A DNA stretch of 6,725 bases, taken from Bacillota bacterium. GTDB taxonomy: Bacteria; Bacillota; Sulfobacillia; Sulfobacillales; Sulfobacillaceae. Each line of letters starts with the position of its first letter. Positions within the stretch are counted from its first letter, which is position 1. This document shows, one piece after another, positions 1-6,090 of this stretch. Under the pieces are notes generated by a model. That model had not been told where the DNA came from, ran no database searches, and saw only the letters and a list, made by a program, of their open reading frames with translations. The position numbers and the translations under genes are program-made. The stretch lies in contig JAKADI010000092.1 of assembly GCA_021820675.1 (NCBI GenBank), forward strand, positions 1 to 6,725, given 5' to 3'.

Positions 1-1031
1 AGGGGCATGGGCGTATCCTCCTTGTGATGATTTTTGACGGCCGGGGCAGGGGTTTTCCCAAGTCTCGAAGCCACCGTCGGGACGGCTTGGATAAGGGCCC
101 CGATGCGTTGACGCTGCCGGTAACAATGATGCAAAACCCATTTCCACCGCGCGTAGGCGCCTTGCACTTCCCACGTGGTTCCATCCTCCATCCCTAAATA
201 ATCCGAAGGCAGAAAACGCAACTGGTTCTGGTTGTCGATCCATCCTTGATCCCAGGTAGCGGACGAACAGCGTATGATTTGATGGCCCCGGTCCAGAGCA
301 ATAACGAGGGTGTTAGGGTAACGGGCCACAAGTTCCAGGTACTCGCCGAAGATCATAAACCGTTCCAACTCCAATGAATCACGCAAGCGGTCCTCGATAG
401 CGCGCGCAATGGACTGCACGACCGCGAGGGAATGCGGATGGTGGTACTCCCTGAGCCCGGTGAGGTCGATGACCCCCAGCACTTGATGGGTGGCCGGATC
501 GGTTATGGGGGCGGCGCTGCATGTCCAGGAATGGACCGGAGCACAGTAATGCTCCGCGGCAAAGATTTGAACCGCTGTGCCCAAGGAGAGGCAGGTTCCA
601 ATGGCGTTGGTCCCTGCGTGCTCTTCACGCCAATTGGAACCTGGGACAAAGTTCATTTTTTCGGCCGCTTGACGGATATGGGATTCCCCGGCAATTTTCA
701 AAATCAACCCATCGGTATCGGTAAAAACCACGAGATGCCTGGAGGGCATCATGGTATCTGTCAGCGCATGAATATAAGGAGCGAGATTTTCGTGCAGAAG
801 GTGATTAGCCCATAAGTTCTCAACGACGGATTCCTTGGCCAGCCTTTGGGCCGCATTGACGTTGGGGCTTATTCCCACGTCTTGACAGCGCTTCCAGGAA
901 TCCACCACAAAACTCCGCCCCGCCACGGGATATTGCCCGGAAATAACAAACTGTTTCCAGGTTTCTTCAGTTTCGTCGATGGCGTGATGGATATCTTTAG
1001 GAACACTCCGGACTAAAAGCTCACTTCCCAT
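1..1031 (-). CDS. AcoR-type sigma-54-dependent transcriptional activator, N-terminal part (runs off left edge)
   Basis: I translated this open frame by hand; 343 codons lie in the window with no stop. It resembles the AcoR/MimR family of sigma-54 enhancer-binding proteins. Residues 44-50 (DSWKRCQ) match the N-terminal SW-R motif. A GAF-type sensor spans about 80-225 and carries the family signature: W134-E-E, GTNAIGT at 140-146, FAAEHYC at 157-163, HSWTCSAAPI at 167-176 and LGVIDLTG at 185-192. Residues 228-275 (ARYPNTLVIALD and following) look like the PAS-like segment that precedes the AAA+ domain in this family. The AAA+ ATPase with its GAFTGA loop and the Fis-type HTH would lie beyond the edge, so they are unverified. 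The ATG at 1031 is chosen because GAGGGGGG lies 9 nt upstream; an in-frame ATG at 1067 has no ribosome binding site. The gene is last in the accessory operon, 71 bp after the chaperonin. It probably activates both divergent sigma-54 promoters in response to substrate or product. Confidence 0.88.
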   Translation of the reverse strand, partial: MGSELLVRSVPKDIHHAIDETEETWKQFVISGQYPVAGRSFVVDSWKRCQDVGISPNVNAAQRLAKESVVENLWANHLLHENLAPYIHALTDTMMPSRHLVVFTDTDGLILKIAGESHIRQAAEKMNFVPGSNWREEHAGTNAIGTCLSLGTAVQIFAAEHYCAPVHSWTCSAAPITDPATHQVLGVIDLTGLREYHHPHSLAVVQSIARAIEDRLRDSLELERFMIFGEYLELVARYPNTLVIALDRGHQIIRCSSATWDQGWIDNQNQLRFLPSDYLGMEDGTTWEVQGAYARWKWVLHHCYRQRQRIGALIQAVPTVASRLGKTPAPAVKNHHKEDTPMP

Positions 1032-1040
1032 GCGACTTAT

Positions 1041-1048
1041 CCCCCCTC
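1041..1048 (-). promoter_or_regulatory. Ribosome binding site that decides the regulator start
   Basis: The minus strand reads GAGGGGGG followed by ATAAGTCGC and then ATG (1031-1029). The 9-nt spacing supports this start over the in-frame ATG at 1067, which is preceded by a pyrimidine-rich stretch without a Shine-Dalgarno match. Confidence 0.6.
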
Positions 1049-1085
1049 GTATAAACCTGCATGACATATGAACGGACACGACGAG

Positions 1086-1101
1086 CGGAAGGCATTTTCC
1101 G
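1086..1101 (-). other. Small hairpin just after the chaperonin stop codon
   Basis: CGGAA and TTCCG form a 5-bp stem with a 6-nt loop, starting 1 nt after the chaperonin TAA. No U-run follows, so it is not a convincing intrinsic terminator. It could modestly protect the 3' end or attenuate transcription into the regulator, or be chance. Confidence 0.2.
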
Positions 1102-1102
1102 G

Positions 1103-2737
1103 TTAATTCATCCCGAACGCTTCTTCACCGCCGCCCCGGGCGGGTCCCTGGGTCGGATCGGCCACATCGAGAGTGTCGCATATGAGCACCGATGTGGTGA
1201 GGACCATTTTGGCGACCGATAAGGCGTTGGCCAAGGCCTGAATCACGGATGTCACCGAATCCAAAATGTGTGCGTCACGGAGGTCTTCCAATTGCGCACT
1301 GAGCGCGTTCAAACCGACAGTGGTATCCGAATCGATCTGGGACAGCACCGTCTCGGGAGATAGCCCGGAATTTTCGGCCAAGGTGCGTAATGGCTCCTCC
1401 AAGGACCGGCAAAGAATTTGGCGCGCCCATTCTTGAGTGTCCGTGGCAGGAGCCGGGACGAGACGTCTGAGCTTCATGGCGGCATGCACATAACTGACGC
1501 CCCCGCCTAACACCACGCCGTCCTGGAGCGCATGCTTGGCGGCGTTAATCGCATCTTCCGCTCGTTGCAATCGTTCTTTTTGCTCGACCGTCGTGAGCCC
1601 CCCCACCAGCAAGACGGCGGTGTTTCCGGCGAGACGCGTGAGCCGTTCCTCCAGCTTGTCCCGCTCAAAAGGCTGTTGCGTGTGCGCGAGTTGTTCGCGA
1701 ATGGCATTTTGCCGTCCTTGAATGATGTCTTGGGAGCCGTGTCCATCGGCCATGGTGATGCGGTCTTGACCTATGGCGATATGGCCGGCGAAACCCAAAT
1801 CAACCCACTGGGCCTCATCGGGGGATAAACTCAGATCCCGGGCTAAAAACCGCCCCCCAGTGAAAATGGCTAAATCCTCTAACGCCATCTTGCGCCAGGG
1901 ACCAAATTCAGGCGCTCTAACGGCTGCGACACTGCGGGAGGACGCTTCATTTAGTGCGACAATATGAGCCATAGCTTTTTCGTCGTAATCTTCCGCGATG
2001 ATGAGAAAGTCGTGCCCCCGTTCGATGGCCTGCTCCACCAAGGCATCTATCGCGCCGAAATGGCTGAGCTTTTGGTCGGTGATGAGAAGAGCGACATCCG
2101 TCATTTCGATGGTCATGCTCGTGGGGTTGGTGACAAGATGATGGGAGATGTATCCGCGATCAAATTGCATGCCGCCGTGGTATTGGATAGTGTCTGGCCC
2201 AAAATAGGTTTCCAGTTCGGTGTGACTTTCAGCACCTAGGCGGGTGAAGATTTCCGCGATGAGTTGGCCCAAGTTTTCGTCTCCCGCGGCAATTCGGGCG
2301 ACGGCTTCCAGACCGGCCTCGTCATCGAGGGCAAAACACTGGGACGAGATGATGTCCTGGACGGTTTTTCCCCACATCTCCAATTGCCTGGTCAGATCCA
2401 CCGCGTTGACGCCCTCATCTAAGGCTTGTTGCGCCTGTTGAACCAGGGCATCAGCCAAAATCATCGAGGTGGTGGTGCCGTCACCGGCCACTTCATTCGT
2501 TTGAAAGGCAGCCTCACGGGCCAATTGAATGCCCATATTCTCAAATCGGTCGGAGACTTCGATTTCGTTGGCAATACTAATCCCATCATTCGATACGACC
2601 GGTTTTCCAATCAACCGGTCCATCACCGCCAATTTCCCTTTGGGGCCCAAGGTGCCGCGCACGGCTTGGGATAGGATGTGGACACCCTGGGCCAGTGAAT
2701 GGCGGGCTTCTTCTTCAAATCGCAACAACTTTGGCAT
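1103..2737 (-). CDS. groEL: Monooxygenase-associated GroEL-like 60-kDa chaperonin (MimG type)
   Basis: This 544-residue protein is a full-length group I chaperonin homologue. ATP-site residues are present: GTLGPKG at 28-34, SNDG with Asp51, AGDGTTT at 84-90 with Asp86, the catalytic Asp395 in RAED (equivalent to E. coli Asp398), and GVVLGGG at 407-413. The apical domain (about 190-375) is recognisable from FDRGYIS at 192-198 and IIAED at 246-250, but it is divergent. The usual KAPGFGDRRK is RAPEFGPWRK at 274-283. The C-terminus ends GGGEEAFGMN instead of a GGM repeat tail. No co-chaperonin groES gene adjoins it. In mycobacterial propane/acetone monooxygenase clusters a dedicated GroEL-like protein (MimG) is needed for productive folding of the hydroxylase; context suggests the same job here, as opposed to general housekeeping. 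AAGGAG lies 8 nt before the ATG. The gene sits 63 bp after the dehydrogenase and 71 bp before the regulator. A role as the cell's main GroEL is unlikely but not excluded. Confidence 0.93.
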   Translation of the reverse strand: MPKLLRFEEEARHSLAQGVHILSQAVRGTLGPKGKLAVMDRLIGKPVVSNDGISIANEIEVSDRFENMGIQLAREAAFQTNEVAGDGTTTSMILADALVQQAQQALDEGVNAVDLTRQLEMWGKTVQDIISSQCFALDDEAGLEAVARIAAGDENLGQLIAEIFTRLGAESHTELETYFGPDTIQYHGGMQFDRGYISHHLVTNPTSMTIEMTDVALLITDQKLSHFGAIDALVEQAIERGHDFLIIAEDYDEKAMAHIVALNEASSRSVAAVRAPEFGPWRKMALEDLAIFTGGRFLARDLSLSPDEAQWVDLGFAGHIAIGQDRITMADGHGSQDIIQGRQNAIREQLAHTQQPFERDKLEERLTRLAGNTAVLLVGGLTTVEQKERLQRAEDAINAAKHALQDGVVLGGGVSYVHAAMKLRRLVPAPATDTQEWARQILCRSLEEPLRTLAENSGLSPETVLSQIDSDTTVGLNALSAQLEDLRDAHILDSVTSVIQALANALSVAKMVLTTSVLICDTLDVADPTQGPARGGGEEAFGMN

Positions 2738-2745
2738 CCCTAAAA

Positions 2746-2751
2746 CTCCTT
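2746..2751 (-). promoter_or_regulatory. Ribosome binding site of the chaperonin gene
   Basis: AAGGAG on the minus strand lies 8 nt before the ATG at 2737. It is continuous with the upstream pentanucleotide repeat, whose units also contain AGG, giving a run of weaker anti-16S matches upstream of the main one. Confidence 0.65.
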
Positions 2752-2776
2752 CCTATCCTATCCTGTCCTGTCCTGT
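2752..2776 (-). repeat. Pentanucleotide tandem repeat in the leader of the chaperonin gene
   Basis: On the plus strand two CCTAT units are followed by three CCTGT units, five perfect-length 5-bp units with one internal base change. A partial CCTT unit adjoins on the gene side. On the minus strand these read ACAGG three times and ATAGG twice, and run directly into the AAGGAG ribosome binding site of the chaperonin. The tract fills about 40 percent of the 63-bp gap between the dehydrogenase and chaperonin genes. Confidence 0.8.
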
Positions 2777-2800
2777 CTTTTCTGCCCTGGGAGGTTCGCG

Positions 2801-3835
2801 TTAGGGAACGAGCACCGCTCGCCCCATGATTTCCCCCCGGTCCAGCATGGCCATGACGCGTGGGGCATCTTGCAGGGGGAATTGCTGGGCGGTGATAGCC
2901 ACCTGGCCTTGGCGGTTTAATTCCATCAGTTCAGCCAATTCATTGTAGGTGCCGACCAAATTGCCCACGATGTTGATTTCGCGGTTGACAAAATCCAGGG
3001 TCGGCACATTGACGGCGCCGCCATATCCCACGACCGAATAGGTGCCCCCTTTGGCGAGCATCTCGATGGCGTTTTGCGGAGTTTGGTGTTCGCCCACGAA
3101 ATCGAGCACGATATCGACACCGTCTTTGGCCACGTTCCGGACGCCCGAGACACCGCCGTCCTGTCCGGCCAATACGCTATAATGCGCACCGATTTCTTCA
3201 GCGAATTGGAGACGGTTTTTTTGGGTATCGACAGCAATGAGGGTAGCTGGCGTGAGGGCGCGCAGGATTTGGATGGCAAAATGCCCAAGACCCCCGATCC
3301 CGATAATCACAATGCGGGTGCCGGGAAGACTCAAAGGCACCAACTTTTTGGCCGCATGATAAGCGGTGATGCCGGCGTCGGCAAAGGGAGCCAGCGGGAG
3401 CGGATCGGTGCCGGGGGCTAGAGGCACCACGGCGCGGACAGACGTTTTCAGATACTCGGCATAGCCGCCATCGGTGCCGTCCAGGCCAGGGAAATGGCCG
3501 CTTGCACAATACATATCGCGTCCCTGGCGGCACGCTGCACAGATTCCACAAGACATCAGGGGGTGCAATATCACGGGATCCCCTTTTTTGAGGTGGGTCA
3601 CGGTTTTGCCCACACTGTCGACCCAACCCGCGTTTTCGTGGCCGATCGTATATGGCAGAGAAGGATTGCTCAGGGCGTCTTTCCAAATGCCGTCGACAAT
3701 GTGCAAGTCCGTGCGGCAGACGCCGGCTCCTCCAATTTTAATGATGACATCGGTATCCGACTCGATTTCGGGCTGATCAATCTCGTCGATGGTGATGGGC
3801 TCATGATATGCGTGAATGCGTCCGGCTTTCATCAT
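2801..3835 (-). CDS. adh: Zinc-dependent, NAD-type secondary-alcohol dehydrogenase
   Basis: This 344-residue medium-chain dehydrogenase probably oxidises the alcohol made by the monooxygenase, for example 2-propanol to acetone, with NAD+. The GroES-like catalytic domain carries the zinc ligands Cys40 (CRTDLH), His66-Glu67 (GHENAG) and Asp153 (ADAG). A structural zinc site is formed by Cys96, Cys99, Cys102 and Cys110. The Rossmann domain has GIGGLG at 179-184, and the acidic Asp203 after the second strand (AVDT) favours NAD over NADP. Asp in place of Cys as third catalytic ligand, with the DAG-T-YHA context, resembles Rhodococcus ADH-A, a secondary-alcohol enzyme. Two consecutive Met codons open the frame. 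GGGAGG lies 4 nt before the first and 7 nt before the second (3832), so translation may start at 3832, giving 343 residues beginning MKAGRI as in relatives. The gene follows the DUF59 gene by 64 bp and precedes the chaperonin by 63 bp. Exact substrate is inferred. Confidence 0.93.
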   Translation of the reverse strand: MMKAGRIHAYHEPITIDEIDQPEIESDTDVIIKIGGAGVCRTDLHIVDGIWKDALSNPSLPYTIGHENAGWVDSVGKTVTHLKKGDPVILHPLMSCGICAACRQGRDMYCASGHFPGLDGTDGGYAEYLKTSVRAVVPLAPGTDPLPLAPFADAGITAYHAAKKLVPLSLPGTRIVIIGIGGLGHFAIQILRALTPATLIAVDTQKNRLQFAEEIGAHYSVLAGQDGGVSGVRNVAKDGVDIVLDFVGEHQTPQNAIEMLAKGGTYSVVGYGGAVNVPTLDFVNREINIVGNLVGTYNELAELMELNRQGQVAITAQQFPLQDAPRVMAMLDRGEIMGRAVLVP

Positions 3836-3839
3836 CTAA

Positions 3840-3845
3840 CCTCCC
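3840..3845 (-). promoter_or_regulatory. Ribosome binding site relevant to the dehydrogenase start
   Basis: GGGAGG on the minus strand is followed by TTAG, then ATGATG. Spacing to the first ATG (3835) is only 4 nt; to the second (3832) it is 7 nt, which is closer to the optimum. This favours the second Met as the true start. Confidence 0.55.
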
Positions 3846-3899
3846 AAAAGAATAGTCTTGCGGCAAACACACGGGTCCTTCTCGTGAACGCCCAGGGTG

Positions 3900-4637
3900 C
3901 TAGGGGTCAACCAACGGTAAAGAGAAGACAGGCTCTTGGTGGGGATAGCGCACTTGCAGGAGCCCTTGGCAAATATGGGAATTCGATACCATGTTCAGCG
4001 TGATCAGACGAAGAGAATGGGAATGGCGCACCCACAACTCCGGGCTAATGGCCGACCCCTGCGTGTCGACTATCGCCGGGTCGTGATCGGCGCATCCCAC
4101 CTGCCAGTATTGCGCCATCTCCTCATACCGCTTTAGAAGCTGTTGACCTTCAGAAGACGCCTGAAGACTAAGGCGTAGTTCCTGCCATGTCCCCGGGGTC
4201 CATGAGGACACCTCGAGACCATGGGTCTTAAGGTAGTCGATCACTTGCTTCTGCCGGGAATAAAAGGCTTTTTCCTTGAACACACGGCGAATAGTCGCCA
4301 AATCTCCCGTTGATTCCGCAAAGACTTGGGAAAAAGGCTGGTGCCGGGCAATGCCTTGATTGAGTGCCTCTGCGCTTTCGTGATCGATCAGGGTGATATG
4401 CGCCGCTTTAACCCACGGCAGGGCCGTTAAGGCGTGGTCCAAATCCTCCATCATGATAAAGGCGAAGTTGGGCGAGCACCAGTAGGTCGGCAACCGCAAG
4501 GTGACACGGACGTCCGTGTCCGATACGTCGAGATGTGCGACGAAATCCAGTTCGCGAATTGACTGATCCAATTCCGGGTCATAGACATGATCTAAGGCAT
4601 CCCAGACCTGGTTAATACGATCCCTTTGCGTCGTCAT
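3900..4637 (-). CDS. DUF59/MIP18-like metal-sulfur cluster assembly-type protein with long C-terminal extension
   Basis: The 245-residue product begins with a DUF59 (MIP18/PaaD/SufT-like) domain at about 7-90. It has DPELD at 20-24, SIRELDFV at 26-33, and the conserved LPTYWC segment at 49-54, whose Cys54 is the reactive or metal-binding cysteine in this superfamily. Most single-domain DUF59 proteins are about 100 residues; here about 150 more follow with no fold I recognise. That extension contains Cys182, Cys223 and several histidines. Homologous DUF59 proteins are regular members of propane monooxygenase clusters, so a role in maturing the metal centre of the hydroxylase or its reductase is plausible, but no reaction is established. 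The ATG at 4637 is preceded by AAAGGT with 8-nt spacing, and that site starts 1 nt after the amidohydrolase stop codon, so the two genes are probably translationally coupled. A simple Fe-S scaffold role is an alternative. Confidence 0.82.
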   Translation of the reverse strand: MTTQRDRINQVWDALDHVYDPELDQSIRELDFVAHLDVSDTDVRVTLRLPTYWCSPNFAFIMMEDLDHALTALPWVKAAHITLIDHESAEALNQGIARHQPFSQVFAESTGDLATIRRVFKEKAFYSRQKQVIDYLKTHGLEVSSWTPGTWQELRLSLQASSEGQQLLKRYEEMAQYWQVGCADHDPAIVDTQGSAISPELWVRHSHSLRLITLNMVSNSHICQGLLQVRYPHQEPVFSLPLVDP

Positions 4638-4645
4638 CGAATCAG

Positions 4646-4651
4646 ACCTTT
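4646..4651 (-). promoter_or_regulatory. Ribosome binding site of the DUF59 gene, abutting the upstream stop
   Basis: The minus strand reads TAA, G, AAAGGT, eight bases, ATG. The site lies within the 15-bp gap after the amidohydrolase stop, consistent with reinitiation by terminating ribosomes. Confidence 0.5.
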
Positions 4652-4652
4652 C

Positions 4653-5684
4653 TTAGCCCGCTTGACGTGTTCTTTGGCTGATGACGTCTCCCTGCAGTTG
4701 GGCCATGCGTGAAGGCACGTCAATTTCATAAAGGCGGGCGGCATTGAGTCCCAGGATTTTTTTCTTGATCTCGCGCGTCAGTTGTACGCCGGTTTCCTGA
4801 GCGATGTCATCCGGCAGTTCAAAACTCATGAACATATCAATGAGCCACTTGGGCTGCCACAGGGCGTAATCACTGCCAAACACAATCCGGTCCTCATTCA
4901 GCCAATACAAAAGCTCACTGATGATTTGGGCAAAGTAGCGGGGCCTGGTGTGGATGAAGGCGTTAGCCACGGCAAGCCCGGCATAGACGTTCGGTTCTTG
5001 GGTGGCAATCCAGCAAAATTGCTCCAGACGAGGCAGTCCCACATGCTCAATGATAAAGTTCAGATCCGGAAAAGCGCTGGCGGCGTCATCCACGTCGGAG
5101 ACGTCGAACGCGTCCATGTTCAACGGTTTAATCGTGGGTCCTTTGTGAACATGAATGTTGCGAATGCCCACTTGCAAGCATTTGGCTAAGTAGCGCTGGG
5201 CCCAAGGGTCGGATAACCGATATCCTTTGGAGTCCCCGTGCCATTCTGCGGTATAGAGCTTAACCCCCTGAAGATGATACGTTTTTGCCCATTCTTCAAG
5301 ACGTTCCAGACCTTCCTCGCCGTCGCGCGGGTCAAAATATCCATTGCCGATCAGGCGTCCGGGATATTGCTGTGCTAAGGCAAAGTTTTTGGCGACGTTG
5401 CCAAAGGGTTCTTTGTAAAAATCTGTCAAACCGACGGGTTGAAAAATAGCCACGTCGACATATCCGTTCTCGAAGACGTCGTGGATAAAGGCCTGTTGGT
5501 CGTATTTGAGAAATTTGTCATGAGACCACAGCCATTCCTGGGGACTTAGATTGCGATGGTAGTCGTAAAAGCAGTCAATAAACTCCTGGCCGTGACGATT
5601 TTTTTGGTTGGCGGTGCTGCCATCCCATAATGCGACATGCCCATCGACAACAAAAATTTCCTCACCATCTGCCGTCTTGTACAT
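4653..5684 (-). CDS. Amidohydrolase-family (amidohydrolase 2) protein of the propane monooxygenase cluster
   Basis: This 343-residue TIM-barrel protein belongs to the amidohydrolase 2 superfamily and matches the subgroup encoded next to propane/ketone monooxygenases. Recognisable segments are VVDGHVALWDG at 12-22, FYDYHRNLSP at 39-48, FDPRDGE at 117-123, GVKLYTAEWHG at 140-150, NIHVHKGPTI at 176-185, FIIEHVGLPR at 210-219, FCWIATQEPNVY at 223-234 and VFGSDYALW at 268-276. Candidate metal or catalytic residues are His16, His180, His214 and Asp272. The classic HxH at strand 1 is replaced by D14-G-H16, so the metal site may be altered or lost. The ATG at 5684 is preceded by AGGAGGT with 6-nt spacing. 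As first gene of the accessory operon it has a leader of about 100 nt from the predicted sigma-54 promoter. The substrate is unknown; it could be a hydrolase acting downstream, or a structural or maturation factor for the monooxygenase. Confidence 0.9.
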   Translation of the reverse strand: MYKTADGEEIFVVDGHVALWDGSTANQKNRHGQEFIDCFYDYHRNLSPQEWLWSHDKFLKYDQQAFIHDVFENGYVDVAIFQPVGLTDFYKEPFGNVAKNFALAQQYPGRLIGNGYFDPRDGEEGLERLEEWAKTYHLQGVKLYTAEWHGDSKGYRLSDPWAQRYLAKCLQVGIRNIHVHKGPTIKPLNMDAFDVSDVDDAASAFPDLNFIIEHVGLPRLEQFCWIATQEPNVYAGLAVANAFIHTRPRYFAQIISELLYWLNEDRIVFGSDYALWQPKWLIDMFMSFELPDDIAQETGVQLTREIKKKILGLNAARLYEIDVPSRMAQLQGDVISQRTRQAG

Positions 5685-5690
5685 TCTCTT

Positions 5691-5697
5691 ACCTCCT
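5691..5697 (-). promoter_or_regulatory. Ribosome binding site of the amidohydrolase gene
   Basis: AGGAGGT on the minus strand is a near-perfect Shine-Dalgarno match, 6 nt before the ATG at 5684. It fixes the start of the first gene of the accessory operon. Confidence 0.7.
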
Positions 5698-5796
5698 AAT
5701 CAGTGTGGCGATTTGTACGCTTAGGAAGACCATTTCCTTCAAGACAAGGACATTGCCTCAGGATTTTTGGATCACGGCCCTCAATAAGATGAAGGA

Positions 5797-5812
5797 AGCA
5801 CCTTTGATGCCA
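5797..5812 (-). promoter_or_regulatory. Sigma-54 (-24/-12) promoter for the accessory operon
   Basis: The minus strand reads TGGCATCAAAGGTGCT. Against the consensus TGGCACG-N4-TTGCW it keeps TGGCA, TGC and the final W, with correct spacing between the invariant GG and GC. Transcription would start near 5786, giving a leader of about 100 nt to the ATG at 5684. The core is shared with the opposite promoter at 6193 (TGGCAYCAAANNTGCT), which argues against chance. Confidence 0.68.
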
Positions 5813-5886
5813 ACGTGCCGCCTCGGGCTAATTCGCCTTTTTTCTACTGGTAAGGGGACCTTTCCCGCTCCGTTGTTCCCCTGATA

Positions 5887-5892
5887 TGTTGC
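5887..5892 (+). promoter_or_regulatory. Extra TGTTGC half-site beside the left dyad
   Basis: TGTTGC repeats the left arm of the dyad at 5906, starting 19 bp before it on the side of the accessory-operon promoter. The expected second arm (5898-5903) is not conserved. It may be a weak second binding site for the activator; a matching half-site exists beside the other dyad. Confidence 0.4.
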
Positions 5893-5905
5893 AGATTTCC
5901 TGGAC

Positions 5906-5922
5906 TGTTGCATATTGCGACA
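5906..5922. promoter_or_regulatory. Palindromic activator-type site (upstream activating sequence) for the accessory operon
   Basis: TGTTGC-ATATT-GCGACA is a 17-bp interrupted palindrome with one arm mismatch. Its centre is about 103 bp upstream of the GG of the minus-strand sigma-54 promoter, a normal distance for an enhancer of this activator class. The same arms and spacing recur at 6091-6107. The likely binder is the AcoR-type regulator of this locus (inference). Confidence 0.65.
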
Positions 5923-6052
5923 AAAGTATAAAAATTCTATTTACTATTTTACAACGAAATGTAGGTGTGATGAGGGGGTTCGTTCGGATTAGCCGCCATT
6001 ATTTTTTGGTAAAGTCCACTGATTTGTGACGAGTTCCGCGTCTATAGGATGT

Positions 6053-6065
6053 TAAATCCTTGATA
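6053..6065 (-). promoter_or_regulatory. IHF/HU-like bending site candidate
   Basis: The minus strand reads TATCAAGGATTTA, which fits the IHF consensus WATCAANNNNTTR. Sigma-54 promoters often need DNA bending. However this site lies between the two dyads and not between a dyad and its promoter, and many Gram-positives have HU but no IHF, so function is uncertain. Confidence 0.25.
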
Positions 6066-6090
6066 TGAATAGGGTAAAGCCCCCGCGACG

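Noticed and set aside
432..815. Plus-strand open frame of 127 codons with internal ATG frames
   Set aside because: It lies opposite the clear GAF-domain regulator on the minus strand, has no ribosome binding site or recognisable family, and is a shadow of that gene.
1086..1101. Intrinsic terminator after the chaperonin gene
   Set aside because: The 5-bp hairpin is short and lacks a following U-tract, so I do not call termination here.
3198..3686. 162-codon minus-strand frame inside the dehydrogenase
   Set aside because: Arg/Pro/Cys-rich translation typical of an alternate frame of a GC-rich gene; the real frame contains all zinc and Rossmann motifs.
3494..4003. 169-codon plus-strand frame spanning dehydrogenase and DUF59 genes
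   Set aside because: It overlaps two well supported minus-strand genes, lacks a Shine-Dalgarno site and shows no domain.
5723..5738. AGGAA-GACCAT-TTCCT inverted repeat in the amidohydrolase leader
   Set aside because: Five-bp stem only, no partner element and no U-run; expected by chance in a region this size.
5630..5884. 84-codon plus-strand frame entering the intergenic region
   Set aside because: No ribosome binding site, starts inside the amidohydrolase gene, and covers the minus-strand sigma-54 promoter; composition is not protein-like.
5915..5943. Possible sigma-70 promoter TTGCGA-N17-TATTTA
   Set aside because: Only four of six and three of six consensus matches, and it overlaps the left dyad; weak beside the two sigma-54 matches.
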